From NCBI RefSeq assembly GCF_900324475.1, contig NZ_LT992502.1:2852001-2916000 (forward strand): 64,000 nt of DNA. The letters are read 5' to 3'. Numbering within the stretch: the first letter of the stretch is position 1; every line of letters starts with the position of its first letter. The notes below the pieces were generated by a model, which saw nothing but the letters and a program-made list of their open reading frames with translations, was not told the DNA's origin and did not search any database. This document shows positions 18,650 to 28,732 of this stretch, piece after piece. The stretch is from Enterobacter bugandensis (GTDB lineage: Bacteria; Pseudomonadota; Gammaproteobacteria; Enterobacterales; Enterobacteriaceae). The position numbers were made by a program, and so were the translations under genes.

Positions 18650-19300
18650 ATGTCACATTGGAATATTGCGGCAGCCCAGTATGGCGGGCAGCATCACAGC
18701 GTAGATGACCATATTGCGCACCATCTCCACTTTATTGCCGAAGCAGCACAGCATCAGTGCGATTTGCTGGTTTTCCCGGAACTCTCATTAACCGGCCCGG
18801 GCGCGACGGCATTACCGCTTCCGCCCGAAGACGATCGACTACAGCCATTGCTTGATGCCGCGCATTTTTACCGCATTACCCTCATTGCAGGGCTTCCCGT
18901 TGAACGAAACGGTCAACGCCAGAAAGGCCTTGCGCTTTTTATCCCCTCCCGCGATCGTATTCTGCGTTACCCTCAGGGGAGCGGCGCCAGCCTGGTGCCG
19001 GGTGATAAACAACTCACGATTATCGATGGGCAAAGCGATTCACCGAATCTTGATCCGCAGGCAACACTTTTCACCAGCTGCCAGTCGGTGAGGGATTACC
19101 GCTGGCGACAGTCCATCAATACCCTGCAGCGCTTTGCGCACAGGTATGCCATCGCGGTGTTAATGGCAAATGCCGGCGCGGGCAGCGCGTTATGGGATGA
19201 AAAAGGCCAGCTGATCGTTCGGGCAGATAAGGGTGAGCTCCTGTTGACCGGCACGCGCAACGGACAGGGTTGGCAAGGCGATATCATTCCTTTAGGCTAA
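18650..19300 (+). CDS. yobB: YobB, divergent carbon-nitrogen hydrolase family protein
   Basis: This 216-residue protein has the nitrilase/amidase fold signature at its start (WNIAAAQY, LLVFPELSLTG with the family Glu) and matches E. coli YobB in place and length. The usual catalytic lysine motif is not evident (RYPQGSG where a Lys would be expected). A cysteine in LFTSCQSV lies about where the nucleophile should be. Activity is therefore uncertain and the substrate unknown. ATG 18650 follows AAGGAAG at suitable spacing. It precedes exoX by 24 bases. Confidence 0.82.
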   Translation: MSHWNIAAAQYGGQHHSVDDHIAHHLHFIAEAAQHQCDLLVFPELSLTGPGATALPLPPEDDRLQPLLDAAHFYRITLIAGLPVERNGQRQKGLALFIPSRDRILRYPQGSGASLVPGDKQLTIIDGQSDSPNLDPQATLFTSCQSVRDYRWRQSINTLQRFAHRYAIAVLMANAGAGSALWDEKGQLIVRADKGELLLTGTRNGQGWQGDIIPLG

Positions 19301-19324
19301 GCGTTTTAAGCTCAGGAGATTTTC

Positions 19325-19987
19325 ATGCTGCGCGTCATTGATACCGAAACTTGCGATCTTCAGGGCGGAATTGTGGAAGTGGCCTCGGTCGACGTGGTTG
19401 ATGGAAAAATCGTCAACCCGATGAGCCATCTGGTGCGTCCCGATCGTCCTATTAGCCCACAGGCCATGGCTATCCATCGCATTACAGAATCAATGGTGGC
19501 GGATAAACCCTGGATAGAAGACGTTATCCCGCACTACTACGGCAGCCCATGGTACGTTGCCCACAACGCCAGCTTTGACCGTCGGGTACTCCCCGAAATG
19601 CCCGGGGAGTGGATTTGTACCATGAAGCTGGCGCGTCGCCTCTGGCCAGGGATCAAATACAGCAATATGGCGCTGTATAAATCCCGCAAGCTCAGCGTCA
19701 GAACCCCTGAAGGGCTGCACCATCACCGCGCCCTGTATGACTGCTATATCACCGCTGCGCTACTCATAGATATTATGAACACATCGGGCTGGACGCCGGA
19801 TGATATGGCAACGATCACCGGACGCCCTGCGCTGCTGACGACGTTCACCTTCGGCAAATACCGCGGGAGAGCGGTATCGGATATTGCGGATAAAGATCCG
19901 GGCTATCTGCGCTGGCTGTATAACAACCTCGACAAAATGAGCCCGGAGCTGCGCTTAACCCTGAAACATTATCTGGGTGAAGCTTAA
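19325..19987 (+). CDS. exoX: ExoX, DEDDh exonuclease X
   Basis: Exonuclease X is a distributive 3'-5' DNase with roles in mismatch repair and UV repair. The 220-residue protein has the DEDDh residues in DTET (Asp6, Glu8), NASFD (Asp near 83) and HHRALYD (His and Asp near 139-145). A C-terminal segment ([15 protein letters not shown]) is also found in other exonucleases. Length equals that of E. coli ExoX. It converges on ptrB with a four-base overlap of the two stop regions, leaving no room for a terminator between them. Confidence 0.94.
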   Translation: MLRVIDTETCDLQGGIVEVASVDVVDGKIVNPMSHLVRPDRPISPQAMAIHRITESMVADKPWIEDVIPHYYGSPWYVAHNASFDRRVLPEMPGEWICTMKLARRLWPGIKYSNMALYKSRKLSVRTPEGLHHHRALYDCYITAALLIDIMNTSGWTPDDMATITGRPALLTTFTFGKYRGRAVSDIADKDPGYLRWLYNNLDKMSPELRLTLKHYLGEA

Positions 19988-22044
19988 CGCTGCACACGGC
20001 CTGGCAACGTATCCTGCGCCAGGCCTATCAAAAAGGCATACTCCAGGGCCACCCCTTCGTAGGATTTGAATCGACCCGATTTCCCCCCGTGCCCGGAGTC
20101 CATATCAGTACAGAGCAGCAGCAGGTTGTCATCGGTTTTCAGCTCCCGCAGCTTTGCTACCCATTTTGCCGGTTCCCAGTATTGCACCTGTGAATCGTGC
20201 AAACCGGTCGTCACCAGCATGTGCGGGTACGCTTTCGCTTCTACGTTGTCATACGGGCTGTACTCTTTCATATAGCGATAATAGGTTTCATCCTGCGGGT
20301 TGCCCCACTCCTCAAACTCCCCGGTCGTCAAAGGGATGGACTCATCGAGCATGGTGGTAACCACATCGACAAACGGGACCTGCGCAACAATGCCCTTAAA
20401 GCGTTCGGGCCGCTGATTGATGACCGCCCCCATCAGCATCCCCCCCGCGCTGCCGCCCATGCCGAAGCAAAGCTGAGGATCGCCATAGCCTTGCTCAATC
20501 AGCGCATCGCAGACGTCGAGATAGTCGTTGAAGGTGTTTTTCTTTTTCAGGAATTTCCCGTCTTCATACCAGTGCTGCCCCAGCTCGCCGCCGCCGCGAA
20601 TATGGGCAATGGCGAAAACAAAGCCGCGGTCGAGCAGGCTTAATCTGCTGCTGCTGAAGTCGGCATCCATGCTGGAGCCATAAGAGCCGTAGCCGTAGAC
20701 CAGGATCGGATTTTTACCCTTCTGGAAATGCGCCTTGTGATAAACGAGCGAAACCGGCACCTCCACGCCATCGCGCGCGGTGACCCACAGGTGTTCGCTG
20801 CGGTAATTGTCGGAATCAAAGCCCTTCACTTCGGTTTGCTTAAGTACCTGGCGCTGTCCGGTATCCATATCCAGCTCGAAGAGCGTATCCGGCGTGGTCA
20901 TGGACGAGTAGCCGTAGCGCAGCCGGGACGATTCAGGTTCCGGGTTAAAGCCGATCCACGTGACGTAGGCCGGATCGTCGAACGCAATCCCTATCACCTC
21001 ACGCGTTTTACGGTTGATCTGCCGGATACTGGTCAGCCCACGCTGGCGCTCCTCCACCACCAGCCAGTCGGTAAACAGCGTGAACCCTTCCAGCATCACC
21101 TGATCCCGCGCGGGAATGAGCACCTCCCACTTGCGCTCGTCGCGCACCTTGGTTTTGTACAGACCAAAGTTCTTGCCTTCACGATTCGAACGCAGATAAA
21201 AGCTGTGCTGGAAGTGATCCAGGCTGTACTCGTGGTCCTTGCGGCGCGGCAGGAAACAGAGCGGCTGGGCGTCAGGCAGTTCGGCATCCAGGAGCAGCAC
21301 TTCCGAGGTGGTGGCGCTGGCGAGGAAGATAATCACATAGTGGCGCGAGGAGGTTTTATGCAGGCTGACATAAAACGTTTCGTCTTTCTCTTCATAGACC
21401 AGCTCGTCATCGGCTGAGTCCGTGCCTACGGTATGGCGCCACACCTGATAAGGCAGCAGCGTGGAGGCGTGCTTTTTAACGTAGTAGACCGTCTCGGAAT
21501 CGTTCGCCCAGACAAAATCCGGGGAGACGTTTTCCAGCATTTCCGGATACCAGTTGCCGGTTTCCAGATTGCGAAAACGCAGGCCGTACTGGCGCCGGGA
21601 GAGATAATCCTCCGCCAGCGCCATGATGGTGTTGTCCGGGGAGATGGACATACCGCCCAGGGTATAAAACTCGCTGTGGGCGGCACGCTGGTTCGCATCC
21701 AGCAAAATGTCCCATTCATCCCACTCGGCGCTTAATACCGACTGTCGTTGATAGATGGGATACTCGTTGCCCGGCTCATAGATATGGCGATAGCGATAGC
21801 CGTTTTTGGTCCAGGGCGCGGAGATGTCGCGCTGGGGAATACGCTGCACCATTTCGTTCAGCAGCTGGTCCTGCAGCGCCTGCTGGCTGGCCATGACCCT
21901 GCGGCCATAGTCGTTTTCCTCGTGCAGGTAGTCGAGCACCTCTGGCCGGGAACGCGAATCGTCCCGCAGCCAGTAGTAGTTGTCTATGCGCGTATCGCCA
22001 TGCGTGACGATCGCATAAGGAGTACGTCGGGCTTTCGGTGGCAT
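19984..22044 (-). CDS. ptrB: PtrB, oligopeptidase B
   Basis: PtrB is a cytosolic serine peptidase of the prolyl oligopeptidase family that cuts short peptides after Lys or Arg. The 686-residue protein has the N-terminal propeller and the C-terminal hydrolase domain. The nucleophile motif GGSAGG, the glycine-rich RGGGELG segment and the C-terminal histidine (SGHGGKSGR) are all present. Length equals that of E. coli PtrB. It converges on exoX; the last four bases overlap. Confidence 0.95.
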   Translation of the reverse strand: MPPKARRTPYAIVTHGDTRIDNYYWLRDDSRSRPEVLDYLHEENDYGRRVMASQQALQDQLLNEMVQRIPQRDISAPWTKNGYRYRHIYEPGNEYPIYQRQSVLSAEWDEWDILLDANQRAAHSEFYTLGGMSISPDNTIMALAEDYLSRRQYGLRFRNLETGNWYPEMLENVSPDFVWANDSETVYYVKKHASTLLPYQVWRHTVGTDSADDELVYEEKDETFYVSLHKTSSRHYVIIFLASATTSEVLLLDAELPDAQPLCFLPRRKDHEYSLDHFQHSFYLRSNREGKNFGLYKTKVRDERKWEVLIPARDQVMLEGFTLFTDWLVVEERQRGLTSIRQINRKTREVIGIAFDDPAYVTWIGFNPEPESSRLRYGYSSMTTPDTLFELDMDTGQRQVLKQTEVKGFDSDNYRSEHLWVTARDGVEVPVSLVYHKAHFQKGKNPILVYGYGSYGSSMDADFSSSRLSLLDRGFVFAIAHIRGGGELGQHWYEDGKFLKKKNTFNDYLDVCDALIEQGYGDPQLCFGMGGSAGGMLMGAVINQRPERFKGIVAQVPFVDVVTTMLDESIPLTTGEFEEWGNPQDETYYRYMKEYSPYDNVEAKAYPHMLVTTGLHDSQVQYWEPAKWVAKLRELKTDDNLLLLCTDMDSGHGGKSGRFKSYEGVALEYAFLIGLAQDTLPGRVQR

Positions 22045-22129
22045 GTCATCATTCTTTTAAGTTTTACACCCTATAAGGTTGGCAAAACCCGCGCATGATG
22101 CAAGCGAAACATGACCCCGGGAGCGCGAG

Positions 22130-22780
22130 TTAGCCCTGTAGCGCCTGTTTTTGTTCCCCGATATCTTTTTCTATCCCCTCGCGCACGTCCTGAGGGATCT
22201 TCAGCGCGTCGCCGAGGGCGTTAAGGTAGCTACGCTCCATAAAGTGATCGATATCTATGGCGGCACAGCTGAGAAAATAGAGTTCCAGCGCTTCTTCCTC
22301 ATTTTTCACGCTCAGTGCCAGACGCTGCGGATCGAGCGGCTGTTCAATGGCCTGCGCCACCAGCGTTCTGCCCTGTTCTTCAACACCCGCCTCGCGCAGC
22401 TGCTGTTCGATAGCCGCTCTTTCATTATCATCAATATGCCCGTCGCTTTTGGCGGCAAACACCAGCGCAAGGATGAGCCGCTCCGTGCGCAGATCCAGCG
22501 GAGAAGTATGCTCCCCATAGTGAGGTTCATCGCGGTGCGCCGCTCGCACCCTGTCCTTATATTTGTTCCACAGCACGGTGCCGGCGATAGCGCCGCCCCC
22601 GGCCAGCAGCGCGCCGGTACCGTACTTCGCCAGCAGCTTGCGTGAGGATTTATTGGCAACCAGCAGCCCTGCCAGCCCACCGAGCGCCCCCGGTACCAGC
22701 AGTTTGCTTAGCCCCTGTTCGCCGGAACCAGACGTTTTCTGCCCTAACATGGATTGCAGTTGATTTAACCAGCCTGACAT
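22130..22780 (-). CDS. yebE: YebE, inner-membrane protein with TerB-like domain (DUF533)
   Basis: This 216-residue protein has two hydrophobic stretches (about residues 27-43 and 56-72) in a Gly/Ala-rich N-terminal part and a helical acidic C-terminal domain of the TerB-like type ([16 protein letters not shown]). It matches E. coli YebE (219 residues) and lies next to ptrB as there. In E. coli it is a Cpx-responsive gene; function is unknown. The E. coli neighbours yebF and yebG, which should follow, are absent and purT comes next. Confidence 0.87.
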   Translation of the reverse strand: MSGWLNQLQSMLGQKTSGSGEQGLSKLLVPGALGGLAGLLVANKSSRKLLAKYGTGALLAGGGAIAGTVLWNKYKDRVRAAHRDEPHYGEHTSPLDLRTERLILALVFAAKSDGHIDDNERAAIEQQLREAGVEEQGRTLVAQAIEQPLDPQRLALSVKNEEEALELYFLSCAAIDIDHFMERSYLNALGDALKIPQDVREGIEKDIGEQKQALQG

Positions 22781-22900
22781 GGTTTCCCTCGCTTAACGGT
22801 TAACATGTTCTCCAGCGTAAGCGAGCAGGCGTCAGGAAATGTCCATCAAGCCTAAAGAAGCGCAAATTTCTGGTCTGCCCTTTTGCCGTGCGCAAGACAG

Positions 22901-22923
22901 ACGCAAACGTTTTCGTTTATACT
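22901..22923 (+). promoter_or_regulatory. PurR operator and -10 element of purT
   Basis: ACGCAAACGTTTTCGT (22901-22916) is a near-ideal PurR operator. It is followed at once by TATACT (22918-22923), a good -10 element, 27 bases before the purT start. Repression by PurR with hypoxanthine or guanine is expected because the operator covers the spacer. Confidence 0.92.
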
Positions 22924-22950
22924 GCGCGCATCTTTTTCAGGGGGAATGTT

Positions 22951-24129
22951 ATGACTCGTTTAGGAACCGCGCTGCGACCTGCGGCGACGCGCGTAATGCT
23001 GTTGGGATCGGGCGAACTGGGTAAAGAAGTCGCCATTGAGTGTCAGCGTTTAGGGGTGGAGGTGATTGCCGTAGACCGCTACGCCGACGCGCCCGCCATG
23101 CACGTCGCCCATCGTTCTTATGTGATTAACATGCTGGACGGTGATGCTCTGCATACGCTCATTGCACGGGAGAAACCGGATTTTGTCGTGCCGGAAATTG
23201 AAGCTATCGCAACCGATACGCTGATCGCCCTTGAGCAGGAAGGCCAGCGCGTGGTGCCCTGCGCGAAAGCCGCAAAGCTGACCATGAACCGTGAAGGCAT
23301 TCGCCGCCTGGCGGCGGAGGAGCTGGGGCTGCCTACTTCAAGCTACCGTTTTGCGGGTGACAAAGCCGCATTCCTGCAGGCCGTTGAAGAGATTGGCTAC
23401 CCGTGCATCATTAAGCCGGTGATGAGTTCTTCCGGGAAAGGTCAGAGCTTTATTCGCGACAGCAGCGCGCTGGACAGCGCGTGGGATTATGCGCAACAGG
23501 GTGGCCGTGCCGGTGCCGGTCGCGTGATCGTCGAAGGCGTGGTGAAGTTTGATTCCGAAATCACTCTGCTCACCGTCAGTGCCGTTGACGGCGTCCATTT
23601 CTGCGACCCGATTGGCCACCGCCAGGAAGATGGCGATTATCGAGAATCCTGGCAGCCGCAGCAGATGAGCGACCTGGCGCTGGAGCGTGCCCGGGAGATT
23701 GCCCGTAAGACCGTTCTGGCCCTGGGCGGTTATGGCCTGTTCGGCGTGGAGCTGTTCGTCTGCGGTGACGAAGTGATCTTCAGCGAAGTCTCCCCTCGCC
23801 CGCACGACACCGGTATGGTCACGCTCATTTCGCAGGATCTCTCGGAGTTCGCCCTGCACGTGCGCGCCTTCCTCGGCCTGCCGGTTGGCGGCATCCGCCA
23901 GTACGGCCCGGCGGCGTCGGCGGTGATCCTACCGCAGCTTACCAGCCAGAATGTGACGTTTGATAACGTCGAAGGCGCGGTGGGCGCAGGCCTGCAGGTC
24001 CGTCTGTTCGGCAAGCCGGAGATCGACGGTACGCGTCGTCTGGGCGTGGCGTTAGCCACCGGGGATAACGTTGACGAGGCCGTAGTAAGAGCAAAAGCAG
24101 CGGCTGCGAACGTTCAGGTAACAGGATAA
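22951..24129 (+). CDS. purT: PurT, formate-dependent GAR transformylase 2
   Basis: PurT makes formyl-glycinamide ribonucleotide from GAR, formate and ATP in purine synthesis, an alternative to folate-dependent PurN. The 392-residue protein is an ATP-grasp enzyme: an N-terminal Rossmann-like part ([16 protein letters not shown], about 16-31), the ATP-binding region ([16 protein letters not shown]) and the metal site ([12 protein letters not shown]). ATG 22951 gives the E. coli length and follows GGGGGA. Control by PurR is indicated by the operator just upstream. Confidence 0.96.
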   Translation: MTRLGTALRPAATRVMLLGSGELGKEVAIECQRLGVEVIAVDRYADAPAMHVAHRSYVINMLDGDALHTLIAREKPDFVVPEIEAIATDTLIALEQEGQRVVPCAKAAKLTMNREGIRRLAAEELGLPTSSYRFAGDKAAFLQAVEEIGYPCIIKPVMSSSGKGQSFIRDSSALDSAWDYAQQGGRAGAGRVIVEGVVKFDSEITLLTVSAVDGVHFCDPIGHRQEDGDYRESWQPQQMSDLALERAREIARKTVLALGGYGLFGVELFVCGDEVIFSEVSPRPHDTGMVTLISQDLSEFALHVRAFLGLPVGGIRQYGPAASAVILPQLTSQNVTFDNVEGAVGAGLQVRLFGKPEIDGTRRLGVALATGDNVDEAVVRAKAAAANVQVTG

Positions 24130-24157
24130 AAAAAACGGGCCGAAAGGCCCGTTTTTC
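24128..24157. terminator. Bidirectional terminator between purT and eda
   Basis: The stem ACGGGCC/GGCCCGT (24135-24151) with loop GAAA is flanked by a run of seven A and by five T, so it serves both converging genes. Confidence 0.9.
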
Positions 24158-24171
24158 ATGCTGCATATGGC

Positions 24172-24813
24172 TTACTGCTTCGCGCCTTCAACCGCTTCAC
24201 GAGCCAGTTTCGTGATGCGATCCCAGTCGCCCGCTTCCAGCGCATCCGCCGGAACCAGCCATGAGCCGCCGATGCACAGCACGCTTTTCAGCGCCAGGTA
24301 GTCGCGGTAGTTAGCCGGGGAGATACCGCCCGTCGGGCAGAAGCGTACCTGAGAGAAAGGACCGGCAATCGCCTGCAGCGCTTTGGTGCCGCCGTTCGCT
24401 TCCGCCGGGAAGAATTTGAACTCTTTCAGACCGTAGTCCATGCCCAGCATCAGTTCAGAAACGGTGCTGATGCCCGGGATCAAGGGAATCGTGCCTTCGG
24501 TCGCGGCCTTCAGCAGCGGCTCGGTCAGGCCCGGGCTGATGGCAAACTGTGCGCCGGCTTCGGTCACTTCCGCCAGCTGCTGCGCGTTGAGAACGGTACC
24601 CGCACCGATGATGGCGTCCGGCACTTCTTTAGCGATGGCGCGGATGGCATCCATCGCGCAGGCGGTACGCAGGGTCACTTCCAGAACGCGAACGCCGCCC
24701 GCAACCAGCGCTTTCGCCATTGGCACAGCCTGCTCCAGCTTGTTTACCACGATAACCGGCACGACAGGGCCAGTGGTCAGGATTGCTTCTGCACTTGTTT
24801 TCCAGTTTTTCAT
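24172..24813 (-). CDS. eda: Eda, KDPG / KHG aldolase
   Basis: Eda cleaves 2-keto-3-deoxy-6-phosphogluconate to pyruvate and glyceraldehyde 3-phosphate and also acts on 2-keto-4-hydroxyglutarate. It joins the Entner-Doudoroff route to hexuronate breakdown. The 213-residue protein has the Schiff-base Lys133 (EFKFFPAE) and catalytic Glu45 (VLEVTLR). ATG 24813 gives the E. coli length. It begins 39 bases after edd, so it can be read with edd. In E. coli extra promoters inside edd and repression by KdgR let it respond alone, and kdgR lies in this window. Confidence 0.96.
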   Translation of the reverse strand: MKNWKTSAEAILTTGPVVPVIVVNKLEQAVPMAKALVAGGVRVLEVTLRTACAMDAIRAIAKEVPDAIIGAGTVLNAQQLAEVTEAGAQFAISPGLTEPLLKAATEGTIPLIPGISTVSELMLGMDYGLKEFKFFPAEANGGTKALQAIAGPFSQVRFCPTGGISPANYRDYLALKSVLCIGGSWLVPADALEAGDWDRITKLAREAVEGAKQ

Positions 24814-24852
24814 CAGAGTTCTCTCTCGCCAGATCGTTAAAATCAAGTCGTC

Positions 24853-26664
24853 TTAAAACGTAATACAGGTTGCGCCCTGCTCCGCACCGGAGAGCTTCTC
24901 ACGCAGCGCGCTGAACATTTCGCGTCCGGTCCCCACGCGCGATGCGCTCAGGTCAGGAATATGAGGCTGACGTGCCGCCAGCTCCGCGTCATCCACCAGC
25001 AGGGTTAACTCGCCAGTCTGGCCGTTCACGCGGATCATGTCGCCGTCGCGCACTTTCGCCAGCAAGCCGCCGTCGTAGGCTTCAGGCGTGACGTGGATGG
25101 CGGAAGGCACTTTGCCGGATGCGCCTGACAGGCGGCCATCGGTCACTAACGCAATTTTGAAACGGCGGTCCAATAATACACCAAGTGGTGGCATAAGTTT
25201 ATGTAATTCTGGCATGCCGTTCGCTTTTGGCCCCTGATGACGCACGACCACCACGCAGTCTTTATCCAGCAGACCGGCGTCGAAGGCAGGCAACACGTCG
25301 TGCTGGCTTTCAAACACTACCGCCGGGGCCTCGATAACCTGGTTCTCTTCCGGCACGGCAGAGGTTTTCATCACCGCGCGGCCAAGGTTGCCGCTCAGCA
25401 CTTTGGTACCGCCGTGGTGGGAGAACGGTTTGTCGATAGTGGCAATCACCTGCGGATCAAGAGACGCGGTTGCCCCGTCGCGCCAGTCCAGCTCGCCGTT
25501 GTTCAGCCACGGCTCCTGGGTGTAGCGCTGCAGACCAAATCCGGCTACGGTGTTCACGTCTTCATGCAGCAGACCGCCTTTCAGCAGCTCGCGCATCAGC
25601 AGCGGCACGCCGCCCGCGGCCTGGAAGTGGTTGATGTCCGCCGGACCGTTCGGGTACAGACGCGCCATCAGCGGTACCACGGAGGAGATGTCGGAGAAGT
25701 CATCCCAGTTAATCAGGATACCCGCCGCGCGCGCCATGGCCACCAGGTGCATGGTGTGGTTAGTTGAACCGCCGGTTGCCAGCAGGGCGACGATACCGTT
25801 GACGATCACTTTTTCGTCGACCATTTTGCCCATCGGCATCCATTCATTGCCGTTTCCTGTCAGGCGCGTCACCTGACGGGCCGCGGCCTCGGTCAGCGCC
25901 TGGCGCAGCGGCGCGTCCGGCTGGATAAAGGACGAGCCCGGAAGCTGCATCCCCATAAACTCCACCACCATCTGGTTGGTGTTGGCCGTGCCGTAGAACG
26001 TACAGGTGCCCGGCGCATGGTAGGAGGCGGCTTCGGCTTCCAGCAGCGCCTGACGATCGGCTTTGCCTTCCGCATACAGCTGGCGGATACGCACTTTTTC
26101 TTTATTCGGCAGACCGCTGGCCATCGGGCCGGACGGCACGAAAATCGCAGGCAGATGACCAAACGACAGCGCTGCCATCACCAGGCCCGGGACGATTTTG
26201 TCGCACACGCCGAGATACAGCGCACCATCAAACATGTTGTGTGACAGGCCCACAGCCGCAGACATCGCAATCACTTCGCGGCTCAGCAGCGACAGCTCCA
26301 TACCATCCTGCCCCTGCGTCACGCCGTCGCACATGGCCGGGACACCCCCCGCCACCTGCCCGACCGCGTTCACGCTGTGCAGCGCTTTACGAATGATGTT
26401 GGGATAGACCTCATACGGCTGGTGCGCGGAGAGCATATCGTTATAAGACGTGATAATAGCGATATTGTTACGCAACATGCTTTTCAGGGAGGCTTTGTCA
26501 TCGGGCTGGCAGGCGGCGAAGCCGTGGGCCAGGTTACCGCAGGCCAGCTGGGAGCGGTGAACGGTGTTGCTTTTCGCCTGTTCAATGCGGGCGAGGTAGG
26601 CCGAACGGGTCTCTTTCGAGCGCTCGATAATGCGCTGTGTTACGCGTAACAATACAGGATTCAT
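24853..26664 (-). CDS. edd: Edd, 6-phosphogluconate dehydratase
   Basis: Edd dehydrates 6-phosphogluconate to KDPG, the first dedicated step of the Entner-Doudoroff pathway. The 603-residue protein is of the IlvD/Edd iron-sulfur dehydratase family. Cysteines fit the cluster sites in [11 protein letters not shown] and [14 protein letters not shown], and [20 protein letters not shown] is the C-terminal signature. Length equals E. coli Edd. A GntR-like operator and promoter lie upstream, between zwf and edd, pointing to induction by gluconate. Confidence 0.96.
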   Translation of the reverse strand: MNPVLLRVTQRIIERSKETRSAYLARIEQAKSNTVHRSQLACGNLAHGFAACQPDDKASLKSMLRNNIAIITSYNDMLSAHQPYEVYPNIIRKALHSVNAVGQVAGGVPAMCDGVTQGQDGMELSLLSREVIAMSAAVGLSHNMFDGALYLGVCDKIVPGLVMAALSFGHLPAIFVPSGPMASGLPNKEKVRIRQLYAEGKADRQALLEAEAASYHAPGTCTFYGTANTNQMVVEFMGMQLPGSSFIQPDAPLRQALTEAAARQVTRLTGNGNEWMPMGKMVDEKVIVNGIVALLATGGSTNHTMHLVAMARAAGILINWDDFSDISSVVPLMARLYPNGPADINHFQAAGGVPLLMRELLKGGLLHEDVNTVAGFGLQRYTQEPWLNNGELDWRDGATASLDPQVIATIDKPFSHHGGTKVLSGNLGRAVMKTSAVPEENQVIEAPAVVFESQHDVLPAFDAGLLDKDCVVVVRHQGPKANGMPELHKLMPPLGVLLDRRFKIALVTDGRLSGASGKVPSAIHVTPEAYDGGLLAKVRDGDMIRVNGQTGELTLLVDDAELAARQPHIPDLSASRVGTGREMFSALREKLSGAEQGATCITF

Positions 26665-26784
26665 AAAAGCTCCTTTAATTTATCTGTCCGGGCTCGGGAG
26701 TTTACAAAGTCGCTGGCGGTTGTTAACAACGCTGAAACGCTTGCTGTCCGGAGCTCAGGGGCAAAATCACTTCCGGCAGTGTAA

Positions 26785-26820
26785 TAAAAAAAGCCCCGCG
26801 GGTGAATCCACGCGGAGCTT
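26785..26820 (-). terminator. zwf terminator, overlapping the inferred edd transcription start
   Basis: On the minus strand the stem AAGCTCCGCG/CGCGGGGCTT (one mismatch) is followed by a run of seven T. It should end zwf transcripts. The -10 candidate for edd (26829-26824) lies just before it, so an edd transcript from there would carry this hairpin at its 5' end. Confidence 0.75.
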
Positions 26821-26823
26821 AAA

Positions 26824-26873
26824 AGTATAAAAATTGTGCCACTAGCTGTGTTAGATCATGTTACCGGTAAAAT
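26824..26873 (-). promoter_or_regulatory. GntR-like operator and promoter candidate for edd-eda
   Basis: ATGTTACCGGTAAAAT (26858-26873) differs at one position from the palindrome ATGTTACCGGTAACAT bound by GntR. Downstream on the minus strand, TATACT (26829-26824) is a good -10; the -35 is weak. Gluconate-controlled expression of edd is known in E. coli. Confidence 0.7.
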
Positions 26874-26898
26874 AACACTTTCGGGCTAGTGGATTATC

Positions 26899-28374
26899 CT
26901 ACTCAAACTCGTTCCAGGAGCGGCCATCGCGGGTGATCATCGCCACCGACGCCACAGGCCCCCAGGTACCCGCCTGATACGGTTTTGGCGCATCCTGATC
27001 GGCAGCCCAGGCTTCGGTGATGGAATCGACCCATTTCCACGCCTCTTCCACTTCGTCGCGACGCACGAACAGCGCCTGGATACCGCGCATGGTTTCCAGC
27101 AGCAGACGCTCGTAAGCATCCGCAAGGTGCGTCTGGTTGAAGGTTTCGGAGTAGCTCAGATCCAGCTTGGTGGTCTGCAGGTTATGCTTATGATCCAGGC
27201 CCGGCACTTTGTTGAGGATCTGGATATCCACCCCTTCGTCCGGCTGCAGACGGATGGTCAGTTTGTTCTGCGGCAGCTCCTGCCAGGACTCTTTGAACAG
27301 GTTCAGTTCCGGGTTCTTAAAGTAGACAACCACTTCGGAGCACTTCGTCGGCAGACGCTTACCGGTACGCAGGTAGAACGGCACGCCCGCCCAGCGCCAG
27401 TCGTCGATATCCACGCGGATCGCCACAAACGTCTCGGTATTGCTGGACTTGTTCGCGCCCTCTTCTTCCAGGTAGCCTGGCACTTTTTTACCTTGCGCAA
27501 ACCCGGCGGTGTACTGGCCGCGAACGGTTTTCTCGCGCACGTTGGAGCGGTCGATGCGGCGCAGCGACTTCAGCACTTTCACTTTGGCATCGCGGATGCT
27601 GTCAGCCGTCAGGTCAGACGGTGGAGACATGGCAATCATGCACAGAATTTGCAGCAGGTGGTTCTGGATCATGTCGCGCATCTGGCCGGCCTGGTCAAAG
27701 TAACCCCAGCGACCTTCAATCCCCACCTCTTCCGCCACGGTAATTTCAACGTGGTCAATGGTACGGTTGTCCCAGTTATTCACAAACAGGGAGTTAGCGA
27801 AACGCAGCGCCAGCAGGTTCAGTACCGTCTCTTTACCGAGATAGTGGTCGATACGGTAGACCTGGCACTCTTCAAAGAACTCGCCCACCTGGTCGTTAAT
27901 TTCACGGGAGGTAGCCAGCGACGTCCCCAGCGGTTTTTCCATCACCACGCGCGCCGGCTTGGCGTTCAGTTTGGCTTCGCCCAGGCCTTTGCAGATGGCG
28001 CCAAAGGTGCTTGGCGGCATGGCGAAATAGTTAATGGTGACACGGTTTTTCTGATCCAGCATGGCACCCAGACGGGAAAACGCGCTGACGTCATTAACGT
28101 CCAGGTTGCAGAAATCGAGACGACCGCTGAGGGTATCCCACAAACTTTCATCAATTTTTTCCTTCATGAAAGTTTCGAGCGCCTCGCGGACAACTTTGGT
28201 ATAAGCGTCCTTGTCCCAGTCGGCGCGCCCAACCCCCAGGATACGCGTATCCGGATGAATTTGGCCCGCTTTCTCCAGTTGATACAGGGAAGGCAGCAAT
28301 TTTCGGCGTGCAAGATCGCCTTTCGCGCCGAAAATGACCAGGTCACATGCCTGGGCTGTTTGCGTTACCGCCAT
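26899..28374 (-). CDS. zwf: Zwf, glucose-6-phosphate dehydrogenase
   Basis: Zwf oxidises glucose 6-phosphate to 6-phosphogluconolactone with NADP+ and feeds the pentose-phosphate and Entner-Doudoroff routes. The 491-residue protein has the nucleotide-binding motif [10 protein letters not shown] (16-25) and the active-site signature RIDHYLGKE near residue 177. Length equals that of E. coli Zwf. It is divergent from hexR, with a HexR palindrome about 50 bases before its start, and edd follows downstream. Confidence 0.97.
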   Translation of the reverse strand: MAVTQTAQACDLVIFGAKGDLARRKLLPSLYQLEKAGQIHPDTRILGVGRADWDKDAYTKVVREALETFMKEKIDESLWDTLSGRLDFCNLDVNDVSAFSRLGAMLDQKNRVTINYFAMPPSTFGAICKGLGEAKLNAKPARVVMEKPLGTSLATSREINDQVGEFFEECQVYRIDHYLGKETVLNLLALRFANSLFVNNWDNRTIDHVEITVAEEVGIEGRWGYFDQAGQMRDMIQNHLLQILCMIAMSPPSDLTADSIRDAKVKVLKSLRRIDRSNVREKTVRGQYTAGFAQGKKVPGYLEEEGANKSSNTETFVAIRVDIDDWRWAGVPFYLRTGKRLPTKCSEVVVYFKNPELNLFKESWQELPQNKLTIRLQPDEGVDIQILNKVPGLDHKHNLQTTKLDLSYSETFNQTHLADAYERLLLETMRGIQALFVRRDEVEEAWKWVDSITEAWAADQDAPKPYQAGTWGPVASVAMITRDGRSWNEFE

Positions 28375-28420
28375 GTCATTCTCCTCAGTTGGATCACCTG
28401 GTGCTTCTGCCAGGTATCGT

Positions 28421-28435
28421 TGTAATTTTATTACA
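28421..28435. promoter_or_regulatory. HexR operator in front of zwf
   Basis: TGTAATTTTATTACA is a near-perfect palindrome matching the known HexR site (TGTAATNAAATTACA in the other orientation). HexR is released by KDPG in proteobacteria where it has been studied. It lies within the 358-base zwf-hexR gap; I see no other clear element in the rest of that gap. Confidence 0.88.
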
Positions 28436-28732
28436 ATGCACTGTACTGCTTTTACGTCATTCCCGAAACCATTAGCGCTTATCGTCTCGTGCGATACGGC
28501 GATTTTTCGCCATTCAGCCGATTATGGCGACGTAATGACGCAACAGCCGTCGATAATTTGCGCAACAGGGTCATAGCAAAACCCGACATCGATCAAGTAA
28601 TGAAAAAAAACAACAACATTATCTCGTCGACTGTTACCCTTTAGGGAAGCCACAGGGGTAATATCGGCTAATCGAATCAAGATTTCATCAATGAGTGAAA
28701 TCGTTTCCACCCCCATGAGCGCCTTGTTAACA

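Noticed and set aside
25150..25185. Partial KdgR-box-like sequence (TGAAACGGCG) inside edd, upstream of eda
   Set aside because: It matches only about 14 of 19 positions and lies in conserved coding sequence, so it cannot be separated from codon constraint, although KdgR control of eda is known in E. coli.
27127..28425. Open frame of about 432 codons antisense to zwf
   Set aside because: The composition is that of a reverse-strand shadow, and zwf is certain. The frame even runs across the HexR operator.
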